The translations under genes and the position numbers were made by a program. The notes beneath the pieces are model-generated. The model did not search any database, had not been told where the DNA came from, and saw only the letters and a list, made by a program, of their open reading frames with translations. Shown piece after piece: positions 25,695 through 39,200 of a stretch of 64,000 nucleotides of DNA (its first letter is position 1; the number at the start of each line of letters is the position of its first letter). The DNA is taken from assembly GCA_013397455.1 (NCBI GenBank), contig VYZB01000373.1, positions 654,894-718,893 of the forward strand, written 5' to 3'. Source of the stretch: Crotophaga sulcirostris (taxonomy: Eukaryota; Chordata; Aves; Cuculiformes; Crotophagidae).

Positions 25695-28600
25695 AATGAC
25701 AAACTCTTATAGGTCATGTTTAAACATAGTTTATGTATCAGTCCAGATATTGGTAAAGGGCAAAATTATTTAAGACATCATAGCAAAGTTCTTTATATTA
25801 TGAATGTAGCAAGTTTTAGAAAATGGGTGTCGACACAGGACAGGTATTCTCTAATTATCTGTGCACAAATGGGTGGCCTCTGTTCTAATACAATAGAGAG
25901 ATACCCATGTCAGACATGATTACTTTTCAACTAACACAGATGAACATATGTAGAGATTGCAGAAGCTTTCAGATGTACTGGAATTAAAACAAATAAACAC
26001 ACCTTTGTTGGACCAGGCTGCTTCACATCCATCTGTTCTCTTGGAAGGTTTTCCTCAGCATAAATTTTTCTACATTCAAATTTGTGAATTATCACAAATT
26101 TTGAAAAGCAGCGAAAGGGAGCAAGTGGACAAAACTGAGCTGCCAAATAACATGCATAAATTACAAGAATGTAAATGAAATATGAATTGGTAATTTGTTC
26201 TAGAAAATTACAAGCGGCACAAAAAAACCAAGCCAAAACCCAAATGCTGCCATATGTTGTTCAGCTTGCGGGACCTCAGTGGCTCCTAGGGGACTGTAAT
26301 TTCACTAAGGGACAACCACTTGCACCTCCTGCTGGGCAGGTGACCTCCATAAGAAACTTCAAGAGACAGAGAGGTTCAAAGTCTGAAACCTCCTGCAATG
26401 CAGTCATTTCCTGTCAAGCTTTGGAGAGAAAGAGCAACAATCCCACCAATCCAAGTGAGAGGATGAAGGAGAAGAAAGTTAATACTTTAAGATTGCTAAC
26501 ACTGAACAGGTTCAAAGTTAAAAAAAAAAGTCATCTTAATGGGCATCAGTAGTGGTGGGCAGAGCAGTAGGTGGAGAGCTAACTGTACTGCTATGTGACA
26601 GGAGTCTGAGCGATGCAGGGTAGGGTCAAGTCTGTGATGGTCAAGGGACTGGTCTCTGCAATAAAAGATCCCTTACCAAATTGAATCTCGAGCCACAGTT
26701 GCAGCAGAAAGTATCAAAAAAGACAACACTGGCAGTGAATTCAGAAGGTGACAGATGAAAATATCTGCAGAGCGCATCTCTCTTGCTCTGCAACACAGTC
26801 CTTGACTGCACTGAGGGGTTTTGCTGTCTCTAGTGAATTAAGCTACAATGTTCTGTATCTATGTATACACTCTTAAAAAAATTTACACCTGGTTTATTTG
26901 CACAAATCTGTGCTTTAAAAAAAAAACCACCAACAAAAAAATGTGGCCTACCTATTAAAACACTGCATCTTTTAAACTTATATGTTCAGGTCAACAACAC
27001 AGACTAAAAAATAGGGAAAATAATACAGAAGGAACACGAGAAGTGCTGATTTTTATCTTTTGTTTTGAAAATCACCCCTCTCAACACATTTTCAACTATA
27101 CCAGCTCTTTAGATGCTGGGGGCAGGTACAGAACTAGATACTTGAAAGCGCAAGAAGCAATGGGCCATGACACCACCTTTCCAGAGTACTCCATGATGAA
27201 AGTTTGAAAAACATTTGCATAAGGACTACTCTAACATACAAACCCCATGTGCTTCTTAAGCTGTATAAATAACATATTCAAGTGCCCATGGACACTGTGT
27301 AAATTAAACAAAATTTACACATATAAACCACATATTTTTCTTTTTATTAAAGTTATTCAGAGAAGACATTAAAACTCATTTTAGAGCAAAAATTATCAAT
27401 CCATATACATAGCAAGAACTTGGCTCACAACATCCACCTCACTACAAGGGCAGATATGTATAGGAGTGCTATTTCTCATACAACAAAAAGTATGAGTATT
27501 CAAGGCAGCACCAGTAGGAATACAGTTTTTTTCAAGTTCAACATGAATAAAACCCCCGTGGCTGCACAGGCAAGGTATCATGTTTGGTACCTGTTCTTAG
27601 AATCACCGTGATCAGGCTGCACAGCCTGGTGCAAGTGTCATCACTAGCAACACACAGACATGAACCTACTTTTAAATTTTTGTGTCTTTTTTCAGGAATT
27701 TAGTGGATTCCTGCTGTTTGACTTCCAGCTAGACTCAGAAAGAGTTCTCTCTGTAGGCTGGATGACAGAAAAGTCATCTTTAAAAAAAACAAAAAAAAAA
27801 TAGAGAGTTGATTTTCTTTACAGTCAAGGGTGGGGTAATCACTTACCATTTGAACATCTAAAATTTGACTGAAATCATCATCTCTGAAAGGTTGAGCTAT
27901 ATCCTATTTGCTATTTGCTGTCTTCCTGCTAGTAGAGAAAGCTTTCCCTAGTTAAGTTTAATTATTTCAACTAAACTAGCATTTCTTTTAAAGGCTTATT
28001 GTTCTCACTGGGATCTTATAAGGTGGCATAGGGAGAAGGATATCTAAAATGTGATAGGCGTGTAGGAGTCCACAGCTGCTTAAAAAAATACCTTTTCTTT
28101 CATCACTAAGTTCTATTCAGTTCTATTAAAAAGTTTCATTATCAAATCATGGTAAATGTAATATTTTGGGATTCCTTTCTTTTGAAGGAATTTTAACAAG
28201 ACAAGAGGTTTCATATTTTTCTCTCACTCAAGAGAGAAAACCTTCTCAGTAACAGGTGCAACCATTATTTAGAAGTTTGTAACTACAGACATATGAACGT
28301 CCTGTTGAAAGCTGGTTACCAGAGTTCCTGAAATCAAATCTCACTGCGACTTTACTCTCATTTGTATGGGAAGTGGAACAGCCTCTTCCCTTGTATTCAA
28401 ACCAGTTCACACATAATTGGGATCCCCTCTGGGTTCTGAAACTATGAATGTCTGATGTAGCTGCAGTATTCTTACAGCAGGAACAATTTTAATCTCATTT
28501 TTATCCTATCCCCTTACTTCAAGTTTCCTTGTTGAGACCATATCTTGTCAATGATCTGGATTGTCAGGCAAAAAGAGGACTGAACCGACTGATCTCTGTT

Positions 28601-30502
28601 CCACCAACAGGCTCTAGGCCTGATTTGAGGAAGGATAAAACTAGGATTTCAGAAAGGTAAAACAGGTTGCCTTTCCAGAGGGAGTTAGCTGTTACAGAAT
28701 CACAACTCGATGGAAAATTTTATCCCTGCCTTGTCATAGAGAACAAATTGATTGTTGGAAAAGAAAATTACACCTGCTGGGAAGTTGGTGCATTGTTTGT
28801 TTCCGTTCCCATTAAGAACATGTAAAAGTATCACTTACCATCATATTATACTCATATCTATTTAGAAGTTTATATTTATACTGTTATCACTATGGGGTCC
28901 CATATTTAATAGCTTAACTTATCCACAAACCAGGTAAACTTTGTGTCATCTCACCTTCAGTTAAAAAGTCATAAATGGGAACACAAAAACCTTCTTTCCA
29001 AATGAATAGGCTTTTGGTTTTACATTTTTCTTAAAGGATAATAATTTATTTTGGTTTTGCTAACATTTTTATATTAAAAGTAATTTTCAGAAACATACTC
29101 TCAAAATGGTCCAGCATTAAAGGAATTAATGTTTGAAATACACTGGGAAAACTATGTTCGAACACAACCGGTTCTCCTGTGACTGAGTCTTCCTAAGCTT
29201 AAAAAACTGTGTTATGAAAATATAATGAATCTTACTTGCATTATATCCCTGCTGCTACCAAACACATGCAAATGTTATATTGACAGGGCTAACAGCATTA
29301 TGACTGTTCTCTAGGGAAAACCTGCATTTGCAAAGTTGAATTAACAGGTTTGGACTCTTTGGACTCTTAAAAAAAACTACAGAAAAAAAATATTAATAAT
29401 GGTTCTATTTTAACATCACCTGTGAGTTATGTCTGATTATAGAAACCTGTGGAGTTTTTTTTAAAAAGCGCAGTTACACATTTTTGCTGAAAAAATGAGG
29501 TTTTGTTAAAAATATTTTTTTTCTTCAGAACAATACTATTTTAAAGTATGGGGGTTTTGTCAAAATATAAAGCAAGTGTTTTATTTCATCTAATTCTGTT
29601 TTAAACTAAACACAATGTTTGAGCTCAAGTTTCACCAGTCTTTCCTACAGGTTGTTTTGCAAATCTTTGATTATTTGAATGAAATCTTTTCATTTCATGC
29701 CTTTCCTTCAGTCTGATTGCAGCCTTGTGTTTGCTCAGCATTGTCGCTGAGCACAGAATGAGCTTCTGCTTTTACTATCAGCAGTGTTTTGAGGGTAGTC
29801 TTGAAGCTACAGCTAATCCTTTTCTGAATCCTCTAATTCTGGTAATTACAGCACTGAATGAGGCCGTAACCCATTGAGTTTGTTTCAGCTTCACAAAAAC
29901 TGCCTTCAGTTCCCATTTTGCAAGATAAATAAGCAGGATGTTAAGCACTAACAACTTATGCTCTCCTGATGCTAAATGGTTAAAATAACAGAGATCCTAT
30001 TCTCTTCCTACCCTTGCCATTAAAAAATAAAAAGAAGGGACATTTCTGAGGCTCACTGCCAGTTCAAGCAACTATGTTGACCCATCACACCCATGGTCAC
30101 AGACACATGACATGTTAGTAAATAGAGAATCTCTGCAAGAACAACGGCTTGAAGAGCTGTAAGGAGCAAGAATAAATGTTGCGCAGTGCAGAAGACCCTT
30201 ACGTTAGCAGTTCCTCTCTGTTTGCTCCAAGCTACAGAAAGCTGTCCTCAGAGAGGCTAAGCACTCTCACAGGACAGGGGTCAGACGGCCCAGCACACTC
30301 CAACTTAGTGTATTCCTTCTGGAAAGGACATCATTGGTGACAATGGGTAACATTCTTAAGGGAAATGGCAAGGTCCAGCCATTGCAGGCAGAAACTAGAA
30401 AACCTTTGCAATTATTAGGTCTGATACAGTGCAGTGAATTGCAATGTTGAAGCACTAGTATGACATGAAGGAGGTTTTTACTGGAGAGAATAGCAAATTT
30501 TA
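25695..30502. other. Anonymous intronic-type sequence
   Basis: No exon, RNA gene or transposon is recognised over 4.8 kb. A-runs occur near 26521-26529, 26916-26926 and 27782-27800. A tandem 9-mer (two copies of TTTGGACTC) lies near 29349-29366. The 125-codon plus-strand frame at 26175-26552 is the longest here. It has no recognisable domain and is most likely chance. Confidence 0.4.
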
Positions 30503-30575
30503 TATCACAGTATCACAGTGTCACCAAGTTGGAAGGGACCTGGAGAAAGATTTTCCAATTTTCCATATAACTGCA
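30503..30575 (-). mobile_element. CR1 LINE 3' tail fragment, reverse
   Basis: The plus strand reads TATCACAGTATCACAGTGTC, then ACCAAGTTGGAAGGGACCTG. This is the reverse complement of the CR1 3' terminal octamers and of the conserved 'ccttccaacc' block. The match fades within about 70 bases, so only a tail remains, inserted in the minus orientation. It carries no coding capacity. Confidence 0.8.
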
Positions 30576-32199
30576 TCTAGGTCAACAGACATCTGTCCAT
30601 TTACAGATGGACACCAGATATCCAACAGATGGACACACTTCTTTAGAGGAAGCATTGAAGGCATTCCTGTAAAAAGATGCTGGCCACCAATGGTTAAAAC
30701 ACTAAGAAAAGAAACTAGAGCACAGGTATAAGAGGATTTCTGTATATTAGGTCCCCTTGGAGGTAAGGCCAGGGAGAGAGAAGGAACTGGGAAGGGATGC
30801 TCAGAATAAAAACTCTCCAAATCTGCATTTCTGCTCCAACTTAAGAACAGTTCCCCCCTCCCCTCTGTAGTTCCTCTGAAAAAGAAAACTCTTGCACTAA
30901 AATTTATTTCTCTATTGTTGTTATCAAGGCTATGTTTATTCTGCTGAGTAGTAAAGAGATGCTATAAGGAAAAACATCTTTATCCAATTTATATAATTCC
31001 ATTCTTAAATGCAAAAGTACCATAAAAACCACAAGTATTTTTGCATCATTTGCACTTTAGCTTTTGTTCTCAGAGCTAATACTGATGCTGCCTAGGTAGT
31101 TGACACTTTGTGGAAAGATATGCCATTCCTCAGCATTTAAAACTTTATTTTTCCTTGAAAAAATGGCTACTAGTTATACGCCATGTCAGACTTGCTACTT
31201 TCTGTATTTCGTGCTCAGAAAATAAAATCATGAATGATTATTTTCCACCGATTTGTCTCTCTTTTGCTTTGCCAGTCTAGTTTTAGTGCAGAAAGAAGGT
31301 ATTAATCTCATGTTTGCCTCAATTGGAAGAAGGTAATCCTGGGAAGATCTCATACTAACTGAAAACGTGACTGTAACCTAGCCTAAACAGCATAACTTGC
31401 ATTTTGTAAACTGTGGTAGTCTTGTGTTTCTGGACCTTTTATTTTGATAGACTGCTGACTCCTCTCCAACCATGAGGACCTTTTGTCTATTCATTAAGCT
31501 TTGATCTGTCCAGAAGCTAAAATGCTTTTGAGCGTGGCTTTCGCTGTCACTGCCCCAAAAATACTCCGTGGTGTCCTCACACTAGTTTTACAGCATTGTT
31601 CCTCACCTAGGCCTATGGCTATTCCTCAACCACTGAAGAACTAACTGACTGTTCCCCTGCTGCTTGCAGGCACACCTATACTTGGTCTCTCTTCCTTAAA
31701 ATAAGAACTAGATCAAAGAGCATGGCATGCTTCTGCACTTGCAAGAAACAGATGCAACAGAGCAGAGTACTGCAAAGAAGCAAGGGGAGCATCAGGCACC
31801 TCACCTCACTTTACCCACTAGCTACCTCCCTAAGAAGGGTCATGATGTTCACCAGAATGTCCATCACCCTAGTAGGAGACAGCATCCCCTTCTAGGTGCC
31901 CAGCATCCAGGTTTCCTTCCAGGTGACAACACTTTATGGAGTGTGAATGGAATCGCTCCTGTTCTTCTTCCAAAAACCTTGATCTATATTCTTTTCAGTT
32001 CTCTATTAAAGAGTTCACACTAGTTTATTCTCTGCCACAACAACCTTCCCTCCCCCAAGCTACAGTCGAACCAGCCTCTTCTACCATTCTTTACAGTGAA
32101 TGCCATCAGGGAAATCTGAAGCAAAATTGACACATATAGCATATTCCCCAATTTGGATTCAGAAAGTTTAAAGTATTTTGTCGAGTCATGTCAACACAA
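30576..32199. other. Anonymous sequence, small direct repeat
   Basis: A short direct repeat with the core ACAGATGGACAC occurs twice within about 40 bases near 30601-30635. Otherwise nothing is recognised. The 98-codon plus-strand frame at 31727-32023 is Pro/His/Gln-rich without a known motif and is most likely chance. Confidence 0.4.
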
Positions 32200-32234
32200 C
32201 TTTGTTATGATACTTCAAATGTATCATAACAAAG
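32200..32234. repeat. Perfect 14-bp hairpin, 7-base loop
   Basis: The left arm CTTTGTTATGATAC (32200-32213) is the exact reverse complement of the right arm GTATCATAACAAAG (32221-32234), separated by TTCAAAT. Pairing stops abruptly at both outer ends. The stem is shorter than a typical microRNA precursor (about 30 bp), so it is best described as a short palindromic element of unknown origin. Confidence 0.85.
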
Positions 32235-35118
32235 CATTATCAAAATTGATCAAATTATTACAACCCAATCAACAGTCCACTCCCTTTCAAGTCTCAACAC
32301 AAACTGTATACAGAAATGTTCCAAAGAAACACCTCAGAACTTCCTAAAAATCTTTCTTAAAGTTTGAGAACTTCAAAACAAAACTGTTATTGCAATATAA
32401 AATTTTTCTAAATGATGGCATTTTACACCATATAGGTTTTAAAAAGCTTTAATGATGATTGTTCATCTTTATTAGGCAGCTGAGACACTGTATTCCATAG
32501 AACTCCTTTGCGAACAGGCACGAACTCAATCTTCAAAAGAACACAGAATAGTCACAGTCCCACTGCACCAGTTCAAAAAGCAACTAGCTTAGCTAATGAA
32601 AACATAAAGGTGCTGACACTCTCTAAAGTTAAGGATCCCAAGCACAATCAATACAACCATTCAAAGCAGCTGTATTAGGAGATTTTCTCTCCATGCACTA
32701 TATACAGAGAGGTTTACAGTCTGATAGTGTTCATACCCTTCTAATAGCTACATCCCAAGACAGCAGTACTCTAAAAGCTCACATGGTAAAACACAATGGT
32801 GCACATGTCTGGACAGCATCAAGAGAGGAATGTGATGCATACTTGCACAGAAGTATATAAACTAGTTTATCTGTAATACATGATCCCACAACACATTTGC
32901 CCCAGACTTTTATGTCTGGGGTTTTTTTAACAGTTGTTTTGTTGTTTTTTACTTGAAAGATATACCATGAATGTCCATGGTAAACCATGGTAAATCATTC
33001 TATATATAGAATTACCATGATGTCTCTCAGTAATTAGAGGAAGAACTTGAAAATGTGCTTCTAAAATAGATGCTTCAGTATCTTTTCGTACTGCCAATGT
33101 ATTACTTTTAAATGCAGGTATTTTTCACTCAAGAAAACAAGGCAGCAGAAAAAAAGACCAATTCTCTGTATGACTATGGAATACATAACACCGTATCAAT
33201 CAGAGGAAATCTAAAAAAGGTGACGGTAGATACTTCTGTTTAAAATACCTACCAAGGCACCAAAAAAAAAAGCAAACACTTTTCCCAAAACCTGTAGGAA
33301 GACTCAAAAGTATTAGATGAGAACTGCCAGGCTTTTCATTCTTATTCAAATCTAAACAAACTTTACACTACTGGATTAATGAAACAACCTTGAAGAACTG
33401 GGATCAGGCAGTTTTATAGTAGGGAATGCACAGAAGCAAGGATAGGAGATTAAGTCCTAACTGCTGACATCCACACTCACGCTGGAAGAGAGACTGTATA
33501 TATTCCACTTGGCACATTATAACCAAAGGTGACTGTATTCACTTCAGCTTAAGGTTCCAGTGGATAGCCTAGTTTTGCCTGTCTACAAAATTAAAACAGA
33601 TAAGGAACAACTAAAATAGAAATGTAGTCCTGTTACTTCTAATATTATCTAAAAAGTACATGAGATCCATGACCAGCTCCTGGTAACTTCACATTGACAT
33701 ATTAGACAAAGGCAGAACAAAACTATCAGGCACTGGATTCAATTGTAATCAGGATTTCGTTTGTTATGGCTGATTATGGAAGACAGTGCTGACCTCAATA
33801 GCGATGTTCTAACATCACACAAAACTGTGGGATTTTAACTAGAAAAGGCAGTGTATTGTTTACAGGCTTGGTTTGTCTAGAATTAAGAGATCATTTTGTC
33901 ACACACAGCCATGGTAGATGTTCTAAAAAGTAATCTCCAGTTCTACACAAAAAAACAGAGTATAGAGGTTACACACCTGCATCTGGAGCACACAAAGTGT
34001 CTCACAAGTGTAAAACCGTGCACCGTAGTGTAAAAATATCTGAGCTAACAATAAATAGGTGAACCAGTTTCTGCAGCTCCATGCTGGGTTGTTTTTTCTT
34101 TTCTGATACGTAAGCTAGATTAGAAATCCTATCTAGCATAGTACAGTCAGAACTCTTGAAGAAGGCTGCCACTGCAAAACCAGCTCTGTAGAATCCCTGT
34201 ATCCTATTGAAGATAATTGCCTCTTGATCTCCACTGCTCTGTCTATGAAATCGTTTGTTAAAACAGAAACTTTCAGTAGAAAAATCTAGTTCCTCTTTTC
34301 CTAAATTGCGCTGGAGCGCCTGTTAAACATGGTAAAATATACATTACTTATGCAACAAAATGAGAATAATGTATGAACAGGAAAATAAGACAACATTAAC
34401 TTAGTTCTCAAACATTTTTTTAGTTTAGTCTGTTTGCAATTACTGTTTGTTTGAGAGTTAAGTTATCTGTTTATTTCTGGTGGTATTTGAACAGGGAAAG
34501 AAATCCTAATGTTGCCACAGTAAATACCTCCAGGGGATGAAACTTGATTTCATAGAGCCTAATGTCCTTTAAAAGTGACAATATAAACAAAGTATGTTTT
34601 TGCACCCAAGGGCAACAGACATTACAAGTTGCTACATTACTGGCCATACCAAAAATATCAACTGTCTGTAAAGGAAGACATTTTCCTGGTGTTGACTCAC
34701 ACAAGTTGGTGGGTTGAAAGGACAAATGAATTGGTGAAAACTTCCAGCTCTCTACTCTGCTTCTTAAGCCGTCATGGATTAACAGAAAGTGAAGCAGTAT
34801 CTGAAACGCTGCCGTTTACAACCCAATGTGCAGAAGTAAACGATCACCATTTTCTGTTTATTTAACACCCTGTGCTATACACTGTACTACCGAGTGACTG
34901 CTCCATGCTCCACTCAGTCACCCCAGCTCTGCCACCCCAGCCTGCGGCACAAAGATCTAACAGTTTTAGTTAGCTAATCTTAATATAATGTAAACAGAAA
35001 TTCCAAAACCCCCAGATTTACTTATTTATCCACCTAAAACAAAAGTAGAATATCCCTGGTTTATCTTCCCTTCTGGCCACCAATGCTTTTCACTGTTATA
35101 CACACCAGTTGCTCTTAC
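32235..35118. other. Inferred last ANO10 intron, downstream of exon donor
   Basis: On the minus strand this follows the donor site of the exon at 35119-35235. No terminal ANO10 exon (a short C-terminal peptide plus 3' UTR) was found here or further down to position 1, so the intron appears to exceed 35 kb. A small CCATGGTAAA direct repeat lies near 32976-32994. A C-rich patch occurs at about 34915-34950. Confidence 0.45.
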
Positions 35119-35235
35119 CTGTTGTTTGAGAGCCTCTAGAGATTCAAATTCCAACTTGGCTAGTTTTATCTGGATATCTCTTGGTTTATCCGGAATTACA
35201 AATGCCATGATAAACTTTATTGCTAGTAGCAAGTG
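35119..35235 (-). CDS. ANO10: ANO10 (TMEM16K) internal exon, probably penultimate
   Basis: One 117-base exon on the minus strand, exactly 39 codons, phase 0 at both ends. The acceptor is a strong pyrimidine tract ending TTTTTTTCCAG just above 35235. The donor is CAG/GTAAGA at 35119/35118. The peptide begins [15 protein letters not shown], a hydrophobic helix, followed by the tail [20 protein letters not shown] and ending LKQQ. This matches what I recall of the anoctamin-10 C-terminus: the last transmembrane helix, the conserved IPDKPR turn and a charged amphipathic tail. Other anoctamins have a related IPD motif but a different tail, which favours ANO10. ANO10 is an ER-membrane lipid scramblase of the TMEM16 family, and human loss-of-function causes a recessive cerebellar ataxia. 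No stop codon falls within the exon, and the final ~20-25 residues should lie on another exon. The open frame runs through both splice sites, so extensions to 35322 or 35026 are intronic. Confidence 0.87.
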
Positions 35236-36124
35236 CTGGAAAAAAAGTAAAAATAAAAATATTATTCTATAGAATCTGAAGCATAATATGATTTTCCAAA
35301 TTTTAGCAACAGGTATAAACAATTATTTCTTCTGACTTATACAATGGGAATAGCATACTATAACCACATTCAGTCTCAGCTACTCTCTATTTTTTTCTAT
35401 TTGTAGTCATTCTCAATTTGAATATAAACACATATGGTTTAGTTCATTTTCATAATAATCCTGTTTCCCTATGTACTATAAATTTCTAATTCTTTTTTGT
35501 TATTCCCCATAAAATAATAGCTTTTAAAACATTATTCGTGCGTAGAAATTAAATGACACCCAGTTGTGTAGTGAAATTTTTACATTTATACACGCACAAA
35601 TATAAATACATATGACTGGATGGAATTATAACAAGATAAATATGTGCACACTCACATGTGCGTGTGTCATGATAGAAATGAAACAAGCACAGCGTAAAAA
35701 ATACAAACAAGCCCAGAATTTCTGCATTAGAGAAGTTATTAAAATCTAAAATGACGTTTACAGAAGTGGTACATTCAAGAACAGAAACTTTCCAGGAAAT
35801 GGAGAAGCGTTCCACATATAAGATACCAAATTAGTAATTTATCACAAAAGATTATAAACTTGTTTAAGAGAAAATAAGCATGAAGTTCTGCTGAATTTAG
35901 TCATTGAATGGTCTTTAAATTTCACTGAAGCATGCACCATTCCACTCCTGTCACCAAAATCGATTATCAAACTGTCAAGTCAGTGGTTTTGTTTATTCAT
36001 TTTTGTCAAATATAATCTAAGCAAGAATCATTAAATCTTATTTTATCAAGGGCTGAGCTAACAGTATGCTGTATGTTTGCATGCAAAAACTTGCTCCTAG
36101 CTGAGAAAACACTGACCAATATAA
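35236..36124. other. Inferred ANO10 intron upstream of exon
   Basis: On the minus strand this leads into the exon acceptor. The pyrimidine-rich tract at 35236-35265 (seen as A-rich on the plus strand) is the likely splice-acceptor tract. Nothing else is recognised. The 88-codon minus-strand frame at 35549-35815 shows no anoctamin similarity. Confidence 0.45.
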
Positions 36125-36222
36125 GGCAACACTTAAAAATATGCGCTTAACTTTAAGCATGTGCTCAGGTTCCACTGACACGATGATACACATAAACATG
36201 CTTAAACTTAGACTGCATGTTC
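36125..36222. repeat. Imperfect palindromic repeat, old amniote MITE-like relic
   Basis: The left arm CTTAACTTTAAGCATGT (36146-36162) pairs with the right arm ACATGCTTAAACTTAG (36196-36211) with about one mismatch. Weaker arm extensions sit outside (CACTTAAAAATATGCG on the left, ACTGCATGTT on the right). The centre contains TTCCACTGAC. From memory, the arms and centre resemble a palindromic repeat common in turtles and crocodilians, with arms of the type 'gcttaactttaagcatgtg' around 'cccattgacttcaatggg'. The family name is not certain to me. It looks like a non-autonomous DNA-transposon fossil with no coding capacity. Confidence 0.6.
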
Positions 36223-39200
36223 AAACTAATCAAATTTCTCTGAATTTTTATAACATGGAAAAGATAAGTGTTCCATCCTGAAACATATTTTGCTGAACTA
36301 TATGATCTTGATGCACTTGGGCACTTAGGCACATGAATAGTAACGTAACAGTCAAAAAATCCCTGCAATTTTGGAATTATGCGAGCAAGAAGCTAGAGAC
36401 TTCACAGGAGTGGTTGTTAAACTCTAAATGAGCCAATTCCAATAAATAAAGGAGATTTAAATCAGATAATAGTTGTAAGAGAACAAGAAGAAAGAGCCAT
36501 ACATGAAATTATTTTTTAAGATGTCCTACAGAAAAATAGTTACTAGGTCTAGGAAACAAACTGGTAGTGCAAGGAATAATTCTTTATTTAAAGAGGTGAA
36601 AGGAAGGCCGAAAATTAATGTAATGCTAATATATCATCAGTGAAAACCCGAACACTGATTAAGAGGTTAATGAAGTGATTAGCATGTCCTCTGCGTAATG
36701 CAATGAGTAACACCTCATTATTGAAAAAAAATTATGTCAACCATAAAACTTCTCCTATTCATACAAATTTTGTTTTCCCACTTAACTTAATAGTATCTGC
36801 TTCTAAGGAAGTTCTCTTGCACAATAGCTACAATGTTGGTTTATGCTAGAAATACATAACGATAAAAGATGTCTCAGAGATAGCACTGGAGGAATCTCTT
36901 AAATGGAAAAAGGGTAAATACTGAAGACAATAAAAAATAAGACAATACTCATGCAGAAGAGAGTCATAAGGAACCACAGGTTGAAGGGGAATAACTAATC
37001 TATAGATAAAATTTTGGTTTGGAAACAGGAAAGTAAGGAGATCAAATTTGGATTAACCCAAAACTAGGTAATAGGATAGGGTGAAGTCTTACACTTACGG
37101 TAAATGACTCACAGAACCAGTAGGAACTGAGGGATTTGAATAGGGACATTTATTTGAAAAGTTACAGCGGACATTTCGTTTTAAAACAAAAAAAGACTCA
37201 GCATCACAAAATGTAGCTTCTGCTGCCCAGAGTTCTTTGGACTGGGTTCATCTCACTTTGCTAAACAAAAGAAAAAAATTGGGGGTTTTGATCTATTAAA
37301 GAGAATCAAATTTTAGAACTGTAATTTTTCAGCCACTGCCTCTTGAAGAGCCTTGAAGACATAAGCCAAGCTTGTAACTTCACAGAAAGACTTCAAAGTA
37401 GTTCCAAATCCAAATGATTTTTAAGAAAATAAATAAAAAAATCATTTCAGGGAAATTTAAATAATATTTAGAACGACAGAGACTGACTTTTTCCCATTTT
37501 AATAGGAGTAAGGAAGGAATAGAAGAAGAGACACGTAGGAAAACCAGAAATAAAACTAACAATTAATACTGGAAAACACTGTATCTGTTAAAATAGATTT
37601 AGAAGGGCAAAGCGTTTTAACTACTTCACCATGTGAAGAGTTTTATTGCTGCATCAACTAACCAGAGCTCAGCAGTTCAGCAGTATTCCAGAGATATAGG
37701 ATACAGGCAATAGGCTACCTGCTACCCAGGTATTGAAAAATACCTTAGACACAAACTAGCTGTTGGTCAGAAAAGAAGTCAGTTTTCATGGTAACACAAC
37801 ACCTAGCCTGTAAAGACAAAGACACGGTCTTAAACATGAAGGCAGAACCTCTGATTCATAAAGCCGTCAAACCAGAGAGGGTTTGAAAGTTGGAGCATAG
37901 ATGGGGGAAGTTACTATTTCTGTTTGCCCTAATGCCATCCTCTTTCCCAATTATCCCCTAGGGGACACTGTAAAAGAAGACAAATGGGTTAGAGAGACCC
38001 TTGGTTTACACCTCGGAACCGCTTTTTTGTGTTCTTTTTCCTCCCATCAAAACAAAGGTTTATCAGTCATACAGTGCTCAGAACTGCATGGGATGTCTCT
38101 GTGTGTAAGGCTGTAATCTCAGGAAACACAAAAAAATTAACGGACAGCAAATTCAATTCAATTCCACCTGGATCCTTCCAGTGAACCTGAAAAAAAGACA
38201 TCAGGGCAACAGCCCCCTTCGATAACTTCTCCAGCCATTCCTGTTCATAAATTAGGAGTAATAGTAATAAAACTGGGAAGGTAACTGGCAGAAATTATTC
38301 ATGTGTGCCATATGATTCATGCAAACTCTTTAAAAGTAAACATATCTAATTTTATTAACAGTTCATATTGCATTTTGGAACTGCCATTTGATCAAGGAAA
38401 TGAAAGTAGTTATTCAAGAGAAACTGAAGAAAAAATAGGGACATGAGTAGTTGTATTCATTTTATCATTCATATTCTCTAGGAATTTCTTAATTTTGTAT
38501 TAGAATAACTCCTGCAAGTCAGATCCATGAAAAGGAGCCAGCTGCTTTCAAAAAAGGAATGCCTTAAGAGTACATCATAAATCACCAAAATAGACAGCAA
38601 AATTCTCATTTGCAGTAAAAAGTTATGTTAATATTAGCATGATTATATTACAAAAAGAAAACACTAAAGTTTATCCAAATTTGCTACATAACTCGTCCAA
38701 ATTTATTTGTCTAATGCTAAAATTTCTTCAGAGAGTTGGTTTGGGGTTTTTTTTGTTAAATCAGGTTACAAACCCAACCATTATTTCCAACTGCAACCAT
38801 TCAATAGCGATGTTGTTTCCAAGAACATGCCCTTCATAATGATTACAAGAGAACTATTTCACTGTGAGCAAAACCCAGGGTAATGTTCACACAAGCTGTA
38901 AGCTCTCCGATGCCAACAGCAAAGTCCCCTCTTATTTTGCAATCTGCCAAGTGGGCACAGAGAGAAACAGCAATGAGTCTCTCCCTCTTGATAAATGCAG
39001 TGCCATCAAACTCTTTGTGGTCTTGTGCCAGGTGCTTAGAGAGCCAGAAGAACTATTCTGTTCTGCAAAGCCACCGACAAGAGCAGAAGCAGCAGCTGTG
39101 TTTTGCAGCAGTGGGTCCCCAACCATATATCTTCTAAAACAGAAAATGCAAATGCAAATTAGGGTTAAATTCCTGGAATTTTGAACAGCTAATTTGATTT

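Noticed and set aside
26175..26552. 125-codon plus-strand open frame
   Set aside because: No recognisable domain or splice sites and no sign of conservation. This length is expected by chance in 64 kb read in six frames.
38864..39184. Three overlapping open frames and a CAGTGGGTCCCCAACCA motif suggesting a hAT transposon end
   Set aside because: Only one short end-like motif is present, with no matching inverted terminal repeat or 8-bp target duplication.
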